7,093 nt of DNA, taken from Holophagae bacterium. GTDB lineage: Bacteria; Acidobacteriota; Thermoanaerobaculia; Thermoanaerobaculales; Sulfomarinibacteraceae. The stretch spans positions 1 through 7,093 of the forward strand of contig JAUWTC010000131.1 in assembly GCA_030609785.1 (NCBI GenBank), given 5' to 3'. Below, one piece after another: positions 1 to 6,067 of this stretch. How positions within the stretch are numbered: position 1 is the stretch's first letter; each line of letters opens with the position of its first letter. The notes beneath the pieces were generated by a model, which saw only the letters and a list, made by a program, of their open reading frames with translations, had not been told where the DNA came from and ran no database searches. The position numbers were made by a program, and so were the translations under genes.

Positions 1-1210
1 TGAGATTTGGCGGAATCGCAGAGGGCATCGTGACGGCCTGGGCTGCGGCGTCTCGGTCCTTGAGTCCGGTTCCTGTGATCAGCATGACCAACCGCTCTCG
101 TTTATCGACCAGACCGGCCGTGAGGGCTGCTTCGAGCCCGGCGAGCGAAGCCGCGGCGGCCGGTTCGGCAAACACTCCGGTCAGGCGGGCCAATCGAGCG
201 ATCGCTCCAATGATGGCCTCATCGGATACGGCAACGCCTCCGCCTCCGGACTCCCGGATTCTGCGGAGGGCCAGGCGTGCGTTGCGAGGCGCTTCGACGA
301 CCAGGGAGTCGGCGATACTGGCGGCGCCTGGGACAGGGGTGACGTCCTCGGCGCCGTCGGCCAGCGCTGAAACGAGGGCCGAGGCGCCTTGGGGCTGTAC
401 GGTGATCAAACGCGGTACGCGGTCCATCAGGCCCCAGGCGACCAGGTCGGCAAACGCCTTGGCGACGCCGCCCAGGATGACGCCGTCTCCGGTCGGTACG
501 ATGACGGCGTCCGGTGTTTCGGGGCCCAGCTGACGGGCGATCTCCAGGGCCAGGGTCTTCTTGCCCTCCAGGGTGAAGGGATTGAGCGCGGTGTTGCGGT
601 TGTACCACCCGAATTCGCCGCAGGCCTCCATGCAGAGTTCGAAGGCGTCGTCGTAGGATCCGTCGACCGGCACGACCTCGGCGCCGTAGGCCAGCATCTG
701 GGTCAACTTGGCCGGGGGCGCTCCGGCAGGGACCAGCACGACAGCCCGTTGCCCCGAGGCGGCGCAGACGGCGGCCAGGGCAGTCGCGGCGTTGCCGGTC
801 GAGGCGGTGGCGATCGTTTCGAATCCGTACTCTGCAGCCTTGGCGGCGACCAGGAGGGAGGCTCGGTCCTTGGTTGAGCCTGAGGGGTTGCGGCTGTCAT
901 CCTTGAGCCACAGGCGCTGCATTCCGAGTTCTCTCCGGAGGCGTGGAACCTCGAGCAGGGGCGTGTTGCCGACGGGCAGTGGCGCCAAGTGGCTCGGATC
1001 ACCGAGCGGAAGAACCCTGTGCAGGAACTGCGAGCTGTCGAGAGAATCGTCGGGCCACGGGAAAGGAGGATCGAAGATCTCCACCTCGAGCACGCCACGA
1101 ATCGACTCGCCCTGGGCCTGATGTTTGGAGCACTCCGGGCATACCAGAAGTTTGGGGTCCTCCGAGAAGACCGCCCCACACTCACTGCATCGTAGTTCAA
1201 ACCCGGCCAT
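1..1210 (-). CDS. Threonine synthase-like PLP enzyme with zinc ribbon (3' end beyond window)
   Basis: This is a fold-type II PLP enzyme of the threonine synthase family; that family converts O-phosphohomoserine to threonine in the cytoplasm. I translated 403 codons from the ATG at 1210 without meeting a stop, so the C-terminus lies past the left edge, probably by little, since family members are roughly 400-430 residues. The N-terminus has a zinc ribbon (C8-x2-C11, C24-x2-C27). The PLP lysine is K114 in NPSGSTKDR. The substrate-loop motif is ASTGNAA (136-142), the phosphate-binding loop is PTGDGVILGG (239-248), and ITGTGLKD (378-385) lies near the end. GGAGG sits 5 nt before the ATG, which supports this start. 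It is the last visible gene of the ygeY-ygeW set, 111 bp after ygeW. Its neighbours make a catabolic role possible (ammonia elimination from an amino acid intermediate), but ordinary threonine synthesis cannot be excluded. The fold assignment is firm; the substrate is inferred. Confidence 0.88.
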   Translation of the reverse strand, partial: MAGFELRCSECGAVFSEDPKLLVCPECSKHQAQGESIRGVLEVEIFDPPFPWPDDSLDSSQFLHRVLPLGDPSHLAPLPVGNTPLLEVPRLRRELGMQRLWLKDDSRNPSGSTKDRASLLVAAKAAEYGFETIATASTGNAATALAAVCAASGQRAVVLVPAGAPPAKLTQMLAYGAEVVPVDGSYDDAFELCMEACGEFGWYNRNTALNPFTLEGKKTLALEIARQLGPETPDAVIVPTGDGVILGGVAKAFADLVAWGLMDRVPRLITVQPQGASALVSALADGAEDVTPVPGAASIADSLVVEAPRNARLALRRIRESGGGGVAVSDEAIIGAIARLARLTGVFAEPAAAASLAGLEAALTAGLVDKRERLVMLITGTGLKDRDAAAQAVTMPSAIPPNL

Positions 1211-1230
1211 GGAGACCTCCGTCAAAGCGC

Positions 1231-1260
1231 ATTTCACCACAGAGACACAGAGAACACAGC
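1231..1260 (+). repeat. Solo CACAGAG-type repeat
   Basis: A purine-rich stretch of iterated CACAGAG/ACACAG units lies between ygeW and the threonine synthase-like gene, ending 21 nt before the latter's ATG. It matches the repeats bounding the GxxExxY cassette at 3631-3662 and 4413-4454, and has the orientation of the left one. No inverted partner or GxxExxY gene accompanies it, so it may be a solo end left after loss of the interior, or an independent insertion. Confidence 0.75.
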
Positions 1261-1291
1261 GTGGCGCCTTGGCCGCAATCAAATCGGGAAT

Positions 1292-1316
1292 GAACGTCCA
1301 ACGTTGAGCGTTGAAC
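1292..1316. repeat. Short iterated AACGTTG palindromic sequence
   Basis: Just after the ygeW stop the sequence contains imperfect iterations of GAACGT, CAACGTTG and GCGTTGAAC. Two mutually exclusive 5-bp hairpins are possible (AACGT-CCA-ACGTT and CAACG-TTGAG-CGTTG). There is no T-run on either strand, so it is not a classic intrinsic terminator. It resembles dispersed intergenic iterations seen in some GC-rich environmental genomes. Its role is unknown. Confidence 0.4.
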
Positions 1317-1321
1317 TTTCA

Positions 1322-2299
1322 TCACATCGTCAAGGCCATCAGCGCCTTCTGCACATGGAGTCGGTTTTCGGCTTCATCGTAGACGACGGAGTTGGGTCCG
1401 TCGATCACCTCGTTGGTCACCTCGCGGCCGCGGTCGGCGGGAAGGGGGTGCATGTAGAGGCAGTGGTCCTTGGCCAGGGCCATCTTCTCGGCATCACAGC
1501 GCCACGAGGGGTATTTCTCGATCAGACCGAGGCCCTCGGGCGTGTCGGTCGTGGTCATCAAGGGACCCCACGACTTTGGAATGACCATATCTGCGTCTTC
1601 AAAGGCGTCTTCGAAGTTGTCAGTGATCTCGAACGACGACCCGGCGATCCTGGCGTTGGCACGGGCCTGTTCCTCGATCTCGGGCATCAGCTTGAACTCA
1701 GGCGGATAGGCCAGGGTGACGTCGATGCCCATGCGGGGCATCATCAGGATCAGGCTCTGCGGCACCGACAGCGGCCGCACATAATTTGGCGCCGAGGTCC
1801 AGGCGACACCCAGTTTGAGCCCCTTGGTCCGGCCGGAGAACTTCTCCTTGATCGTCAGGTAGTCCGCCAGGATCTGGCAAGGGTGGTAGACGTCGCATTG
1901 CATCGAGATCACCGGGATGTCGGCGTGCTCGGCAACCTCACGGATGTAGGGGTTGCCCTCGTTGAGGGCGCAGTGGCGGATGGCGATCGCATCACCGTAG
2001 CGGGACAAGACGTTGGCGGTGTCACGGGCATTCTCGCCGTGGGAGATCTGCATCTTGTCCGGCGAAAGGAAAATTCCGTGGCCGCCGAGCTGTGTGATGC
2101 CGGTCTCGAATGAGTTTCGGGTCCTCGTCGACGAGTCGAAGAAGATCATGTAGAGCGTCTTGGCATCGAGCCACGGCGTCTTGCGTCCGGTGGCCTTGGC
2201 CAACTTGAGTTCCTCGGCGAGGGAAATGATCGTCTCGATCTCCTCGACCGTCCAGTCCTGGGTCGTGATGAAATCTTTGCCCTTAAGCTTCGTTTGCAT
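1322..2299 (-). CDS. ygeW: YgeW-like knotted carbamoyltransferase
   Basis: A cytoplasmic carbamoyltransferase of the aspartate/ornithine transcarbamylase superfamily, 325 residues. The carbamoyl-phosphate site is FFDSSTRTRNSF (residues 54-65), followed by SHGENARDTANVLSRYGDAIAIRH. QCDVYHPCQ sits in the domain linker. The second half carries PLSVPQSLI...GIDVTLAYP and DADMVIPKSWGPL, which closely match E. coli YgeW as I recall it (PLSVPQ, GMDVTLAHP, DADIVYPKSW). The C-terminal catalytic loop is MHPLPADRGREV. It is about 70 residues shorter than E. coli YgeW (~396). I chose the ATG at 2299 because AAGGA lies 6 nt upstream; an in-frame TTG at 2314 would overlap that site. The gene follows ygeY by 111 bp. 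In the purine-linked cluster YgeW is thought to act on a ureido or carbamoyl intermediate, possibly forming carbamoyl phosphate for ATP production. The exact substrate is not readable from sequence. Confidence 0.88.
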   Translation of the reverse strand: MQTKLKGKDFITTQDWTVEEIETIISLAEELKLAKATGRKTPWLDAKTLYMIFFDSSTRTRNSFETGITQLGGHGIFLSPDKMQISHGENARDTANVLSRYGDAIAIRHCALNEGNPYIREVAEHADIPVISMQCDVYHPCQILADYLTIKEKFSGRTKGLKLGVAWTSAPNYVRPLSVPQSLILMMPRMGIDVTLAYPPEFKLMPEIEEQARANARIAGSSFEITDNFEDAFEDADMVIPKSWGPLMTTTDTPEGLGLIEKYPSWRCDAEKMALAKDHCLYMHPLPADRGREVTNEVIDGPNSVVYDEAENRLHVQKALMALTM

Positions 2300-2319
2300 C
2301 TTTCTTCCTTTCAAGCAGT

Positions 2320-2400
2320 CCTTTTTTCGGGTTGGGTTTTCCTTCGACCATCTCCATTTTCCCGGGCAACGACGCAGGAAAATCCATCCCGAAAAAAAGG
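2320..2400 (-). promoter_or_regulatory. Nested inverted repeats in the ygeY-ygeW junction (ygeW leader)
   Basis: In the 111-bp gap before ygeW an outer inverted repeat pairs CCTTTTTTCGGG (2320-2331) with CCCGAAAAAAAGG (2388-2400), with one extra A. Inside it ATTTTCC (2356-2362) is complementary to GGAAAAT (2377-2383). The same GGAAAAT could instead pair with GGTTTTCC (2335-2342), giving a competing hairpin. The structure lies in the mRNA between the YgeY stop and the YgeW ribosome binding site. It lacks the stem-then-U-run layout of a terminator in the minus direction. It may serve mRNA processing or translational coupling; this is inference only. Confidence 0.4.
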
Positions 2401-2410
2401 AAAGGGGGGT

Positions 2411-3604
2411 TCATTTGAGAAGAAATTCCGGCATCAAGCTATACACAGCGGTTGCTTTGACGAGATCCTCGACCTTGACGTGTTCTTGGGTCGTGTGGGC
2501 CAGTTCCTCGAGGCCGGGGGCGAAGCCGATCGACGGGATGCCCAGGCGGCCCATGGTGGCGACGCCGTTGGTCGAAAAATGCCAGCGGGAGATCGCCGGT
2601 GGTGTATCGAGCACCGCGGCTGCGGCGTCGGCAGCGCCCTGCACCAGCGGGTGATCCTCGTCCAGCACCCAGGTGGGGAAGTACTTCTCCTGGGTGGCCT
2701 GGGCGCCGGTCCAGCTGGTCTCGTCGTAGTGGAGCAGTTCGACCTCGGCGTCGCCCAGATGGGGCAAGGCTCGAAGCTCTGCGAGCACGGTTTCGACCGT
2801 CTCACCGACCGTCATGCGGCGGTCCAGGGTGATCGTGGCGCGGTCGGGCACGGCGTTGAGGGACGGCGTGTCGACTGAGATGTGGGAGACGATGATCGAG
2901 CCGGACCCCAGGAACTCATCGTAGCCGAGGTTTTCGTTGAGTTTCTCCACATCCAGGATGATCGGCGCCATCTTGTAGAGGGCATTGACACCGTGGTGGG
3001 CGTGGGCGCCGTGGGCCGAGCGGCCCCGCGTCGTGATCGTCGCTTCCATCCGACCCCGGTGACCGCGGTAGATATCCAAATCGGTCGGCTCTCCCAGGAT
3101 GACGACGTCGGGCTTGATGCCTTCTTTTTCGATCAAGTGGAGCATGCAGTGGCCGTCGCAGTCCTCCTCCATCACCGAGGCGGACAGATAGAGCGTGACC
3201 CCTTCAGGCCAACCGCGGTCCATCAGGAGTCGGGCGCCGTAGGCCATGGCGGCGATGGCTGGCAGTTCGTCCACTGCGCCCCGACCCCAAACCTCACCGT
3301 TCTCTTCCTTACCATCGAAGGGGTCATAGTCCCATGAGGCCGGATCGCCGACGCCGACACAGTCGATGTGGCCGTCCATCAGGATCTTGAATGGGCCATT
3401 GCCGATACGGGCGACGACCGTGCCCAGACCGTCGAAGAAGACCTCGTCGAAACCCAGTTTCTCGAATTCGGCCTTGACCAGCTCGCAGCGTTCTTTCTCC
3501 TGCAGACTCTCCGCCGGAATGGCAATCATGCGGCGAAGGAAGCTGACGATATCTCGTTCAATCAGTTGTGCGGCCTCGAGAGCCTGTTTTCCATTTTCAT
3601 TCAT
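2411..3604 (-). CDS. ygeY: YgeY-type M20 family metallohydrolase
   Basis: A cytoplasmic di-zinc hydrolase of the M20/ArgE/DapE family, 397 residues (E. coli YgeY is ~403). Metal and catalytic positions are visible: H79 and D81 in GHIDCVG, bridging D112 in GRGAVDELP, the catalytic pair E146-E147 with D148 in VMEEDCDGHC, E172 in GEPTD, H198 in the dimerisation region (SAHGA) and H370 near the end. Stretches shared with E. coli YgeY include YRG-x-RGRME, LGYDEFLG, SWTG, YFPTW and FSTNGV, so the subfamily call is strong. The ATG at 3604 has GGAG 7 nt upstream. YgeY proteins are called selenium metabolism-linked because of genomic co-occurrence; no in-frame UGA selenocysteine codon is present here. 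With YgeW next door, the likely job is hydrolysing a ureido or amide intermediate of anaerobic purine breakdown. Its promoter-proximal neighbour is the GxxExxY cassette, whose left end lies 27 nt before the start codon. Confidence 0.92.
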   Translation of the reverse strand: MNENGKQALEAAQLIERDIVSFLRRMIAIPAESLQEKERCELVKAEFEKLGFDEVFFDGLGTVVARIGNGPFKILMDGHIDCVGVGDPASWDYDPFDGKEENGEVWGRGAVDELPAIAAMAYGARLLMDRGWPEGVTLYLSASVMEEDCDGHCMLHLIEKEGIKPDVVILGEPTDLDIYRGHRGRMEATITTRGRSAHGAHAHHGVNALYKMAPIILDVEKLNENLGYDEFLGSGSIIVSHISVDTPSLNAVPDRATITLDRRMTVGETVETVLAELRALPHLGDAEVELLHYDETSWTGAQATQEKYFPTWVLDEDHPLVQGAADAAAAVLDTPPAISRWHFSTNGVATMGRLGIPSIGFAPGLEELAHTTQEHVKVEDLVKATAVYSLMPEFLLK

Positions 3605-3630
3605 AGAGTTACTCCAACGATATCAATTAG

Positions 3631-3662
3631 TAAAACACAGAGAGCACAGAAGGACACAGAGG
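3631..3662 (+). repeat. CACAGAG-type terminal repeat, left end of GxxExxY cassette
   Basis: An A/C/G-only stretch of AAACACAGAGAG, CACAGAAGG and ACACAGAGG units. It matches the reverse complement of the repeat at 4413-4454 at about 28 of 31 positions once one extra 8-bp CACAGAGA unit in the right copy is removed. The two copies therefore face each other around the GxxExxY gene. I found no convincing target-site duplication outside them. Confidence 0.75.
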
Positions 3663-3697
3663 AGCCACTCCTTCGGGCCGACGGGACGAACCCGAAC

Positions 3698-3792
3698 GCA
3701 CGCGGGGCGTGCTTCGGCGACCCGGACCTTCGTCCTCGACGCGAGCGTCTCGGACGTGCGATCCCGTTCGCCGGCCGCGGTCTGTCGACCGC
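3698..3792. repeat. GC-rich hairpin series, left side of GxxExxY cassette
   Basis: The gap between the left repeat and the end of the GxxExxY gene (3663-3849) contains several short perfect hairpins: GCACGC-GGG-GCGTGC (3698-3712), GGAC-CTTC-GTCC (3724-3735), GACGC-GA-GCGTC (3738-3749) and GCGGTC-TGTC-GACCGC (3777-3792). Reading frames crossing this stretch have compositionally odd, repeat-derived translations, so I do not call a gene. The GCACGC/GCGTGC hairpin recurs on the right side of the cassette at 4378-4394. Confidence 0.5.
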
Positions 3793-3849
3793 AGCGTTCG
3801 GGTCCCGCTTTGGTCCGAGGTGCTCCTCCGAGGATGACGATTCCGGGGG

Positions 3850-4248
3850 TCACCGAACGAACCTCGTGATGCCGTCCTTGAGGCGGGGAACATTGAAATT
3901 GATCAGCAGTCCCAGGCGACAGTTACTTAGTTTGAGGTATGTCAAGATCTGGGCAGTGTGGATGGGAAGAAGGACTTCGACCGCCTTGAGTTCGACGATG
4001 ACCTCGGAGTCAACTAGCAGATCGAGTTTGAATCCAACGTCAAGGCCGAGGCCATCGTAATTCACACCCAGCTGAACCTGGCGTTCAACCCTGTGGCCTC
4101 GTTTCTCCAGTTCATACGCCAAACAGACCTCATACACGTTTTCGAGAAGCCCAGGCCCGAGATGAATGTGAACCTTAATGGCAGCATCCACGATCTCCCC
4201 GGATATCCGGTTGAGGTGATCAGGGATCGGAGTCGGCGAAATACTCAC
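3850..4248 (-). CDS. GxxExxY family protein (PD-(D/E)XK nuclease-like)
   Basis: A 132-residue protein of the GxxExxY family, named for the motif seen here as G33-L-L-E36-N-V-Y39 in HLGPGLLENVYE. The family is predicted to have a PD-(D/E)XK nuclease-like fold. D76 (FKLDLLVD) and E86-L-K88 (VELKAV) fit the acidic and E-x-K positions, and Q100 (HTAQILTYLK) follows in the usual helix. The length is typical and the frame is intact. The start ATG at 4248 has only a weak purine-rich site before it. The family has no established biochemical role; members are often scattered in many copies in environmental genomes beside CACAGAG-type repeats. Here the gene splits a catabolic operon (PLP enzyme upstream, ygeY downstream) and is enclosed by hairpins and inward-facing repeats. 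This suggests it arrived as part of a mobile cassette and is unrelated to the pathway. Confidence 0.88.
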   Translation of the reverse strand: MSISPTPIPDHLNRISGEIVDAAIKVHIHLGPGLLENVYEVCLAYELEKRGHRVERQVQLGVNYDGLGLDVGFKLDLLVDSEVIVELKAVEVLLPIHTAQILTYLKLSNCRLGLLINFNVPRLKDGITRFVR

Positions 4249-4294
4249 TAAGACTCCCCGATACTCCTCTGGAGAGCGACTGCAACCTGATCGT

Positions 4295-4394
4295 CGCGGG
4301 CTCCTGCCCGCGGCCCGGAGGGAATCCGGGCCGAATCCGAGCGCTTGCGATCGGTTCGGATTGGGTTTCCTCCGGAAGGCACGCGAAGCGTGCC
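4295..4394. repeat. Array of four GC-rich hairpins upstream of the GxxExxY gene
   Basis: Four consecutive inverted repeats fill about 100 bp: CGCGGGC-TCCT-GCCCGCG (4295-4312), GGCCCGGA-GGGAA-TCCGGGCC (4312-4332), AATCCGA...TCGGATT (4334-4362), and GGCACGC-GAA-GCGTGCC (4378-4394). The last repeats the GCACGC/GCGTGC hairpin on the far side of the cassette. None is followed by a T-run, so they are not ordinary terminators. They could be recognition structures for a mobilising enzyme, a structured RNA or REP-like palindromes. Confidence 0.6.
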
Positions 4395-4412
4395 GTCAGG
4401 TTTGACGAGCGC

Positions 4413-4454
4413 CCCTCTGTGTTCCTCTGTGCTCTCTGTGTCTCTGTGTTTCAC
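4413..4454 (-). repeat. CACAGAG-type terminal repeat, right end of GxxExxY cassette
   Basis: On the plus strand this reads as iterated CTCTGTG/TTCCTCTGTG units, the reverse complement of the repeat at 3631-3662 with one additional 8-bp unit. It ends 5 bp from the stop codon of the upstream PLP enzyme gene, so the cassette abuts that gene without damaging it. A short open frame reading out of it is only a translation of the repeat. Confidence 0.75.
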
Positions 4455-4459
4455 TTGTG

Positions 4460-5926
4460 TTACGTGCCTTTTCCTTGGTCCAGAAGGTCCAACACCCCGG
4501 TGTCTGCGTTGAATTTATTGATCGCCTCGTCCCACTCGGGGACCCCGTCGGTCAGATTGGTCCAAAATGACGGATTCCACAGCTCTTCCAGTTCTTCGAC
4601 GGACCGTCCCTGCTGTTCGACCCAGGTGAAGTATTTGAAGTTGTGGATGGCCCGACGATCACGGTAGGTCAGTTCCCTCAGGTGATCGGTGGTCGCGCCC
4701 AGAAGTCGCCGTTCAAAGTCGATCGCCGCATCGGTGGCCGTATAGGCGCCATGCGCTTCGTTCATTTCGTCGAGGCGGGTCCGGTACATTTCGACCGAGT
4801 CGGTGAACGAGGTGACCAGGATGTCGTCGGGGCCGAGGTCGTAGTATTTCGCGGTCTTGATGGCGGCCAGTAAATTGCAAATGGAGGAAATACCCAGGTC
4901 ATCCAGCCGGCCGATCACGGCGTCCGAGACGCCTCGGTCGGCAAGGAGATCCCGTCCGACCTCTTCGTTGAACAGCCGCATCAGGCGCATCGTGGCCTCG
5001 TCGTCGATCGCGGTGACGACGTCGGTCGTGCGCACGTTGTGGATCCAGGGGACATGCTTGTCGCCGATGCCCTCAATGCGGTGGCCGCCAAAGCCGCAGG
5101 CCAGGAGTGTCGGGCATTGGAGGGCTTCGGCCGCGGTGATGGTCACTCCCGGGAAGCGGCCCTTGAGGTAGTCGCCCGCGGCCAGGGTTCCGCCCGATCC
5201 CGTCGCTCCGACCCAGCCGGCCAGGCGTCCGTTGGGCCCGGCATGTTGTCCGAGCCAGTCCTCGACGGCGGCGCCGGTGACGGACCAGTGCCAGAGGTAG
5301 TTCCCGAATTCGTCGAACTGATTGAAGATCACCGCCTCAGGCCGGGTGGCGCGCAGGTCCCAGCACTTGTCGAAAATCTCCTTGACGTTGGACTCGCAAC
5401 CTGGAGTGGCGAAGACCTCGGCGCCGATGTTTTCGAGCCAGCGGAATCGCTCCTGACTCATTTCTTCGGGGAGGATCGCCACCGCATGACACCCCAGGAG
5501 GGCGCTGTCAAAGGCGCCGCCACGGCAGTAGTTCCCGGTGGAGGGCCAGACCGCGACCTGGTCGATGGGGTCGAATTCGCCGTGCACCAGGCGGGGCACG
5601 AGGCACCCGAAGGCCGCTCCGACCTTGTGGGTGCCGGTGGGAAAGTGACGGCCGATCAGACCGACGATGCGGGTCTCGACCCCCGTCAGTTCCGGCGGCA
5701 ATTCGAAGGCGTTGACCTTGCCGAAACCGTGGCTCGTGGGGTCGTTGTACCAGGTGATGCGGAAGAGATTGAGGGGATCGACATCCTGGATATCGATGTC
5801 GGGCATTCGTCGAGTGACAGCCTCGGGGATCAGTGAGGGATCTTTCTGCTGAGCCAGGGTCGGAATCAGGATGCGCTTCTCGCGGCAGCGCTCGACCGCA
5901 CGGGCGCGTATTTCGTGACTTTTCAT
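4460..5926 (-). CDS. PLP-dependent fold-type II enzyme (TrpB/cysteine synthase-like lyase)
   Basis: A cytoplasmic PLP enzyme of 488 residues. The Schiff-base lysine is K101 in FPTGTHKVGAAFG, a TrpB-like HK context. STGNYCRGG (129-137) is the substrate-carboxylate loop and GATGSGGT (240-247) the glycine-rich phosphate loop. S373 in LVTSFTDS is placed to contact the pyridine nitrogen. The last ~110 residues go beyond a minimal fold-type II domain and have no motif I recognise. I prefer the ATG at 5926 because GGAG lies 6 nt upstream; the ATG at 5938 (four residues longer, GAGG 5 nt upstream) is nearly as good. A longer in-frame extension to 6037 is unlikely. It appears to be the first gene of the operon that continues into ygeY and ygeW. 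I recall the family as generic pyridoxal-phosphate dependent enzymes in similar clusters. A beta-elimination or ammonia-lyase reaction on a diaminopropionate-type intermediate is plausible. The fold is certain; the reaction is inferred. Confidence 0.87.
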   Translation of the reverse strand: MKSHEIRARAVERCREKRILIPTLAQQKDPSLIPEAVTRRMPDIDIQDVDPLNLFRITWYNDPTSHGFGKVNAFELPPELTGVETRIVGLIGRHFPTGTHKVGAAFGCLVPRLVHGEFDPIDQVAVWPSTGNYCRGGAFDSALLGCHAVAILPEEMSQERFRWLENIGAEVFATPGCESNVKEIFDKCWDLRATRPEAVIFNQFDEFGNYLWHWSVTGAAVEDWLGQHAGPNGRLAGWVGATGSGGTLAAGDYLKGRFPGVTITAAEALQCPTLLACGFGGHRIEGIGDKHVPWIHNVRTTDVVTAIDDEATMRLMRLFNEEVGRDLLADRGVSDAVIGRLDDLGISSICNLLAAIKTAKYYDLGPDDILVTSFTDSVEMYRTRLDEMNEAHGAYTATDAAIDFERRLLGATTDHLRELTYRDRRAIHNFKYFTWVEQQGRSVEELEELWNPSFWTNLTDGVPEWDEAINKFNADTGVLDLLDQGKGT

Positions 5927-5973
5927 TGTGGTCTCCATCCCCGCCTCGCGACACAGCCCGGTGGGATATGCGG

Positions 5974-5990
5974 GCCACCGCAAAGGTGGC
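5974..5990. promoter_or_regulatory. Hairpin in leader of PLP enzyme gene
   Basis: A 6-bp perfect stem with a 5-nt loop (GCCACC/GGTGGC) lies about 50 nt before the start codon of the PLP enzyme gene, in the predicted mRNA leader. No T-run follows and the surroundings match no riboswitch class I can recognise. It may stabilise or modulate the leader. Confidence 0.3.
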
Positions 5991-6008
5991 GCCAAGAGGC
6001 GTCCGCAC

Positions 6009-6037
6009 AGTGTACTCCTTTGGGTTTCCTTTGGCAC
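6009..6037 (-). promoter_or_regulatory. Candidate sigma-70-type promoter for the catabolic operon
   Basis: On the minus strand GTGCCA (6037-6032) and TACACT (6014-6009) are separated by 17 bp and each matches 4 of 6 consensus positions. They lie just after the superoxide reductase terminator and about 85 nt before the PLP enzyme start, the expected place for the operon promoter. The match is moderate, so this is a suggestion. Confidence 0.33.
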
Positions 6038-6067
6038 GCCGGACGGTAGTTTTCCCGAAAGTGACGC

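Noticed and set aside
1304..2113. Long plus-strand open frame opposite ygeW
   Set aside because: It lies fully antisense to a well-supported gene, a common artefact of GC-rich codon use, and shows no domain. The same applies to plus-strand frames over ygeY and the PLP enzyme (e.g. 5039-5836).
2411..3604. Possible selenocysteine in the selenium-linked YgeY protein
   Set aside because: There is no in-frame UGA within the gene. The selenium link of this family rests on gene co-occurrence, not on selenocysteine content.
3623..3893. Minus-strand open frames ending LCVLLCSLCFTN and LCPSVLSVFY
   Set aside because: The ends are repeat translations and the bodies cross GC-rich hairpins in two competing frames. 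Neither resembles a protein.
4248..4454. Short minus-strand open frame beginning MKHRDTESTEEHRGA upstream of the GxxExxY gene
   Set aside because: Its start is a translation of the CACAGAG repeat and the rest crosses the hairpin array. It has no ribosome binding site or recognisable domain.
3631..4454. CRISPR-like reading of the CACAGAG repeats
   Set aside because: The units are short, imperfect and directly adjacent, with no unique spacers of uniform length and no cas genes.
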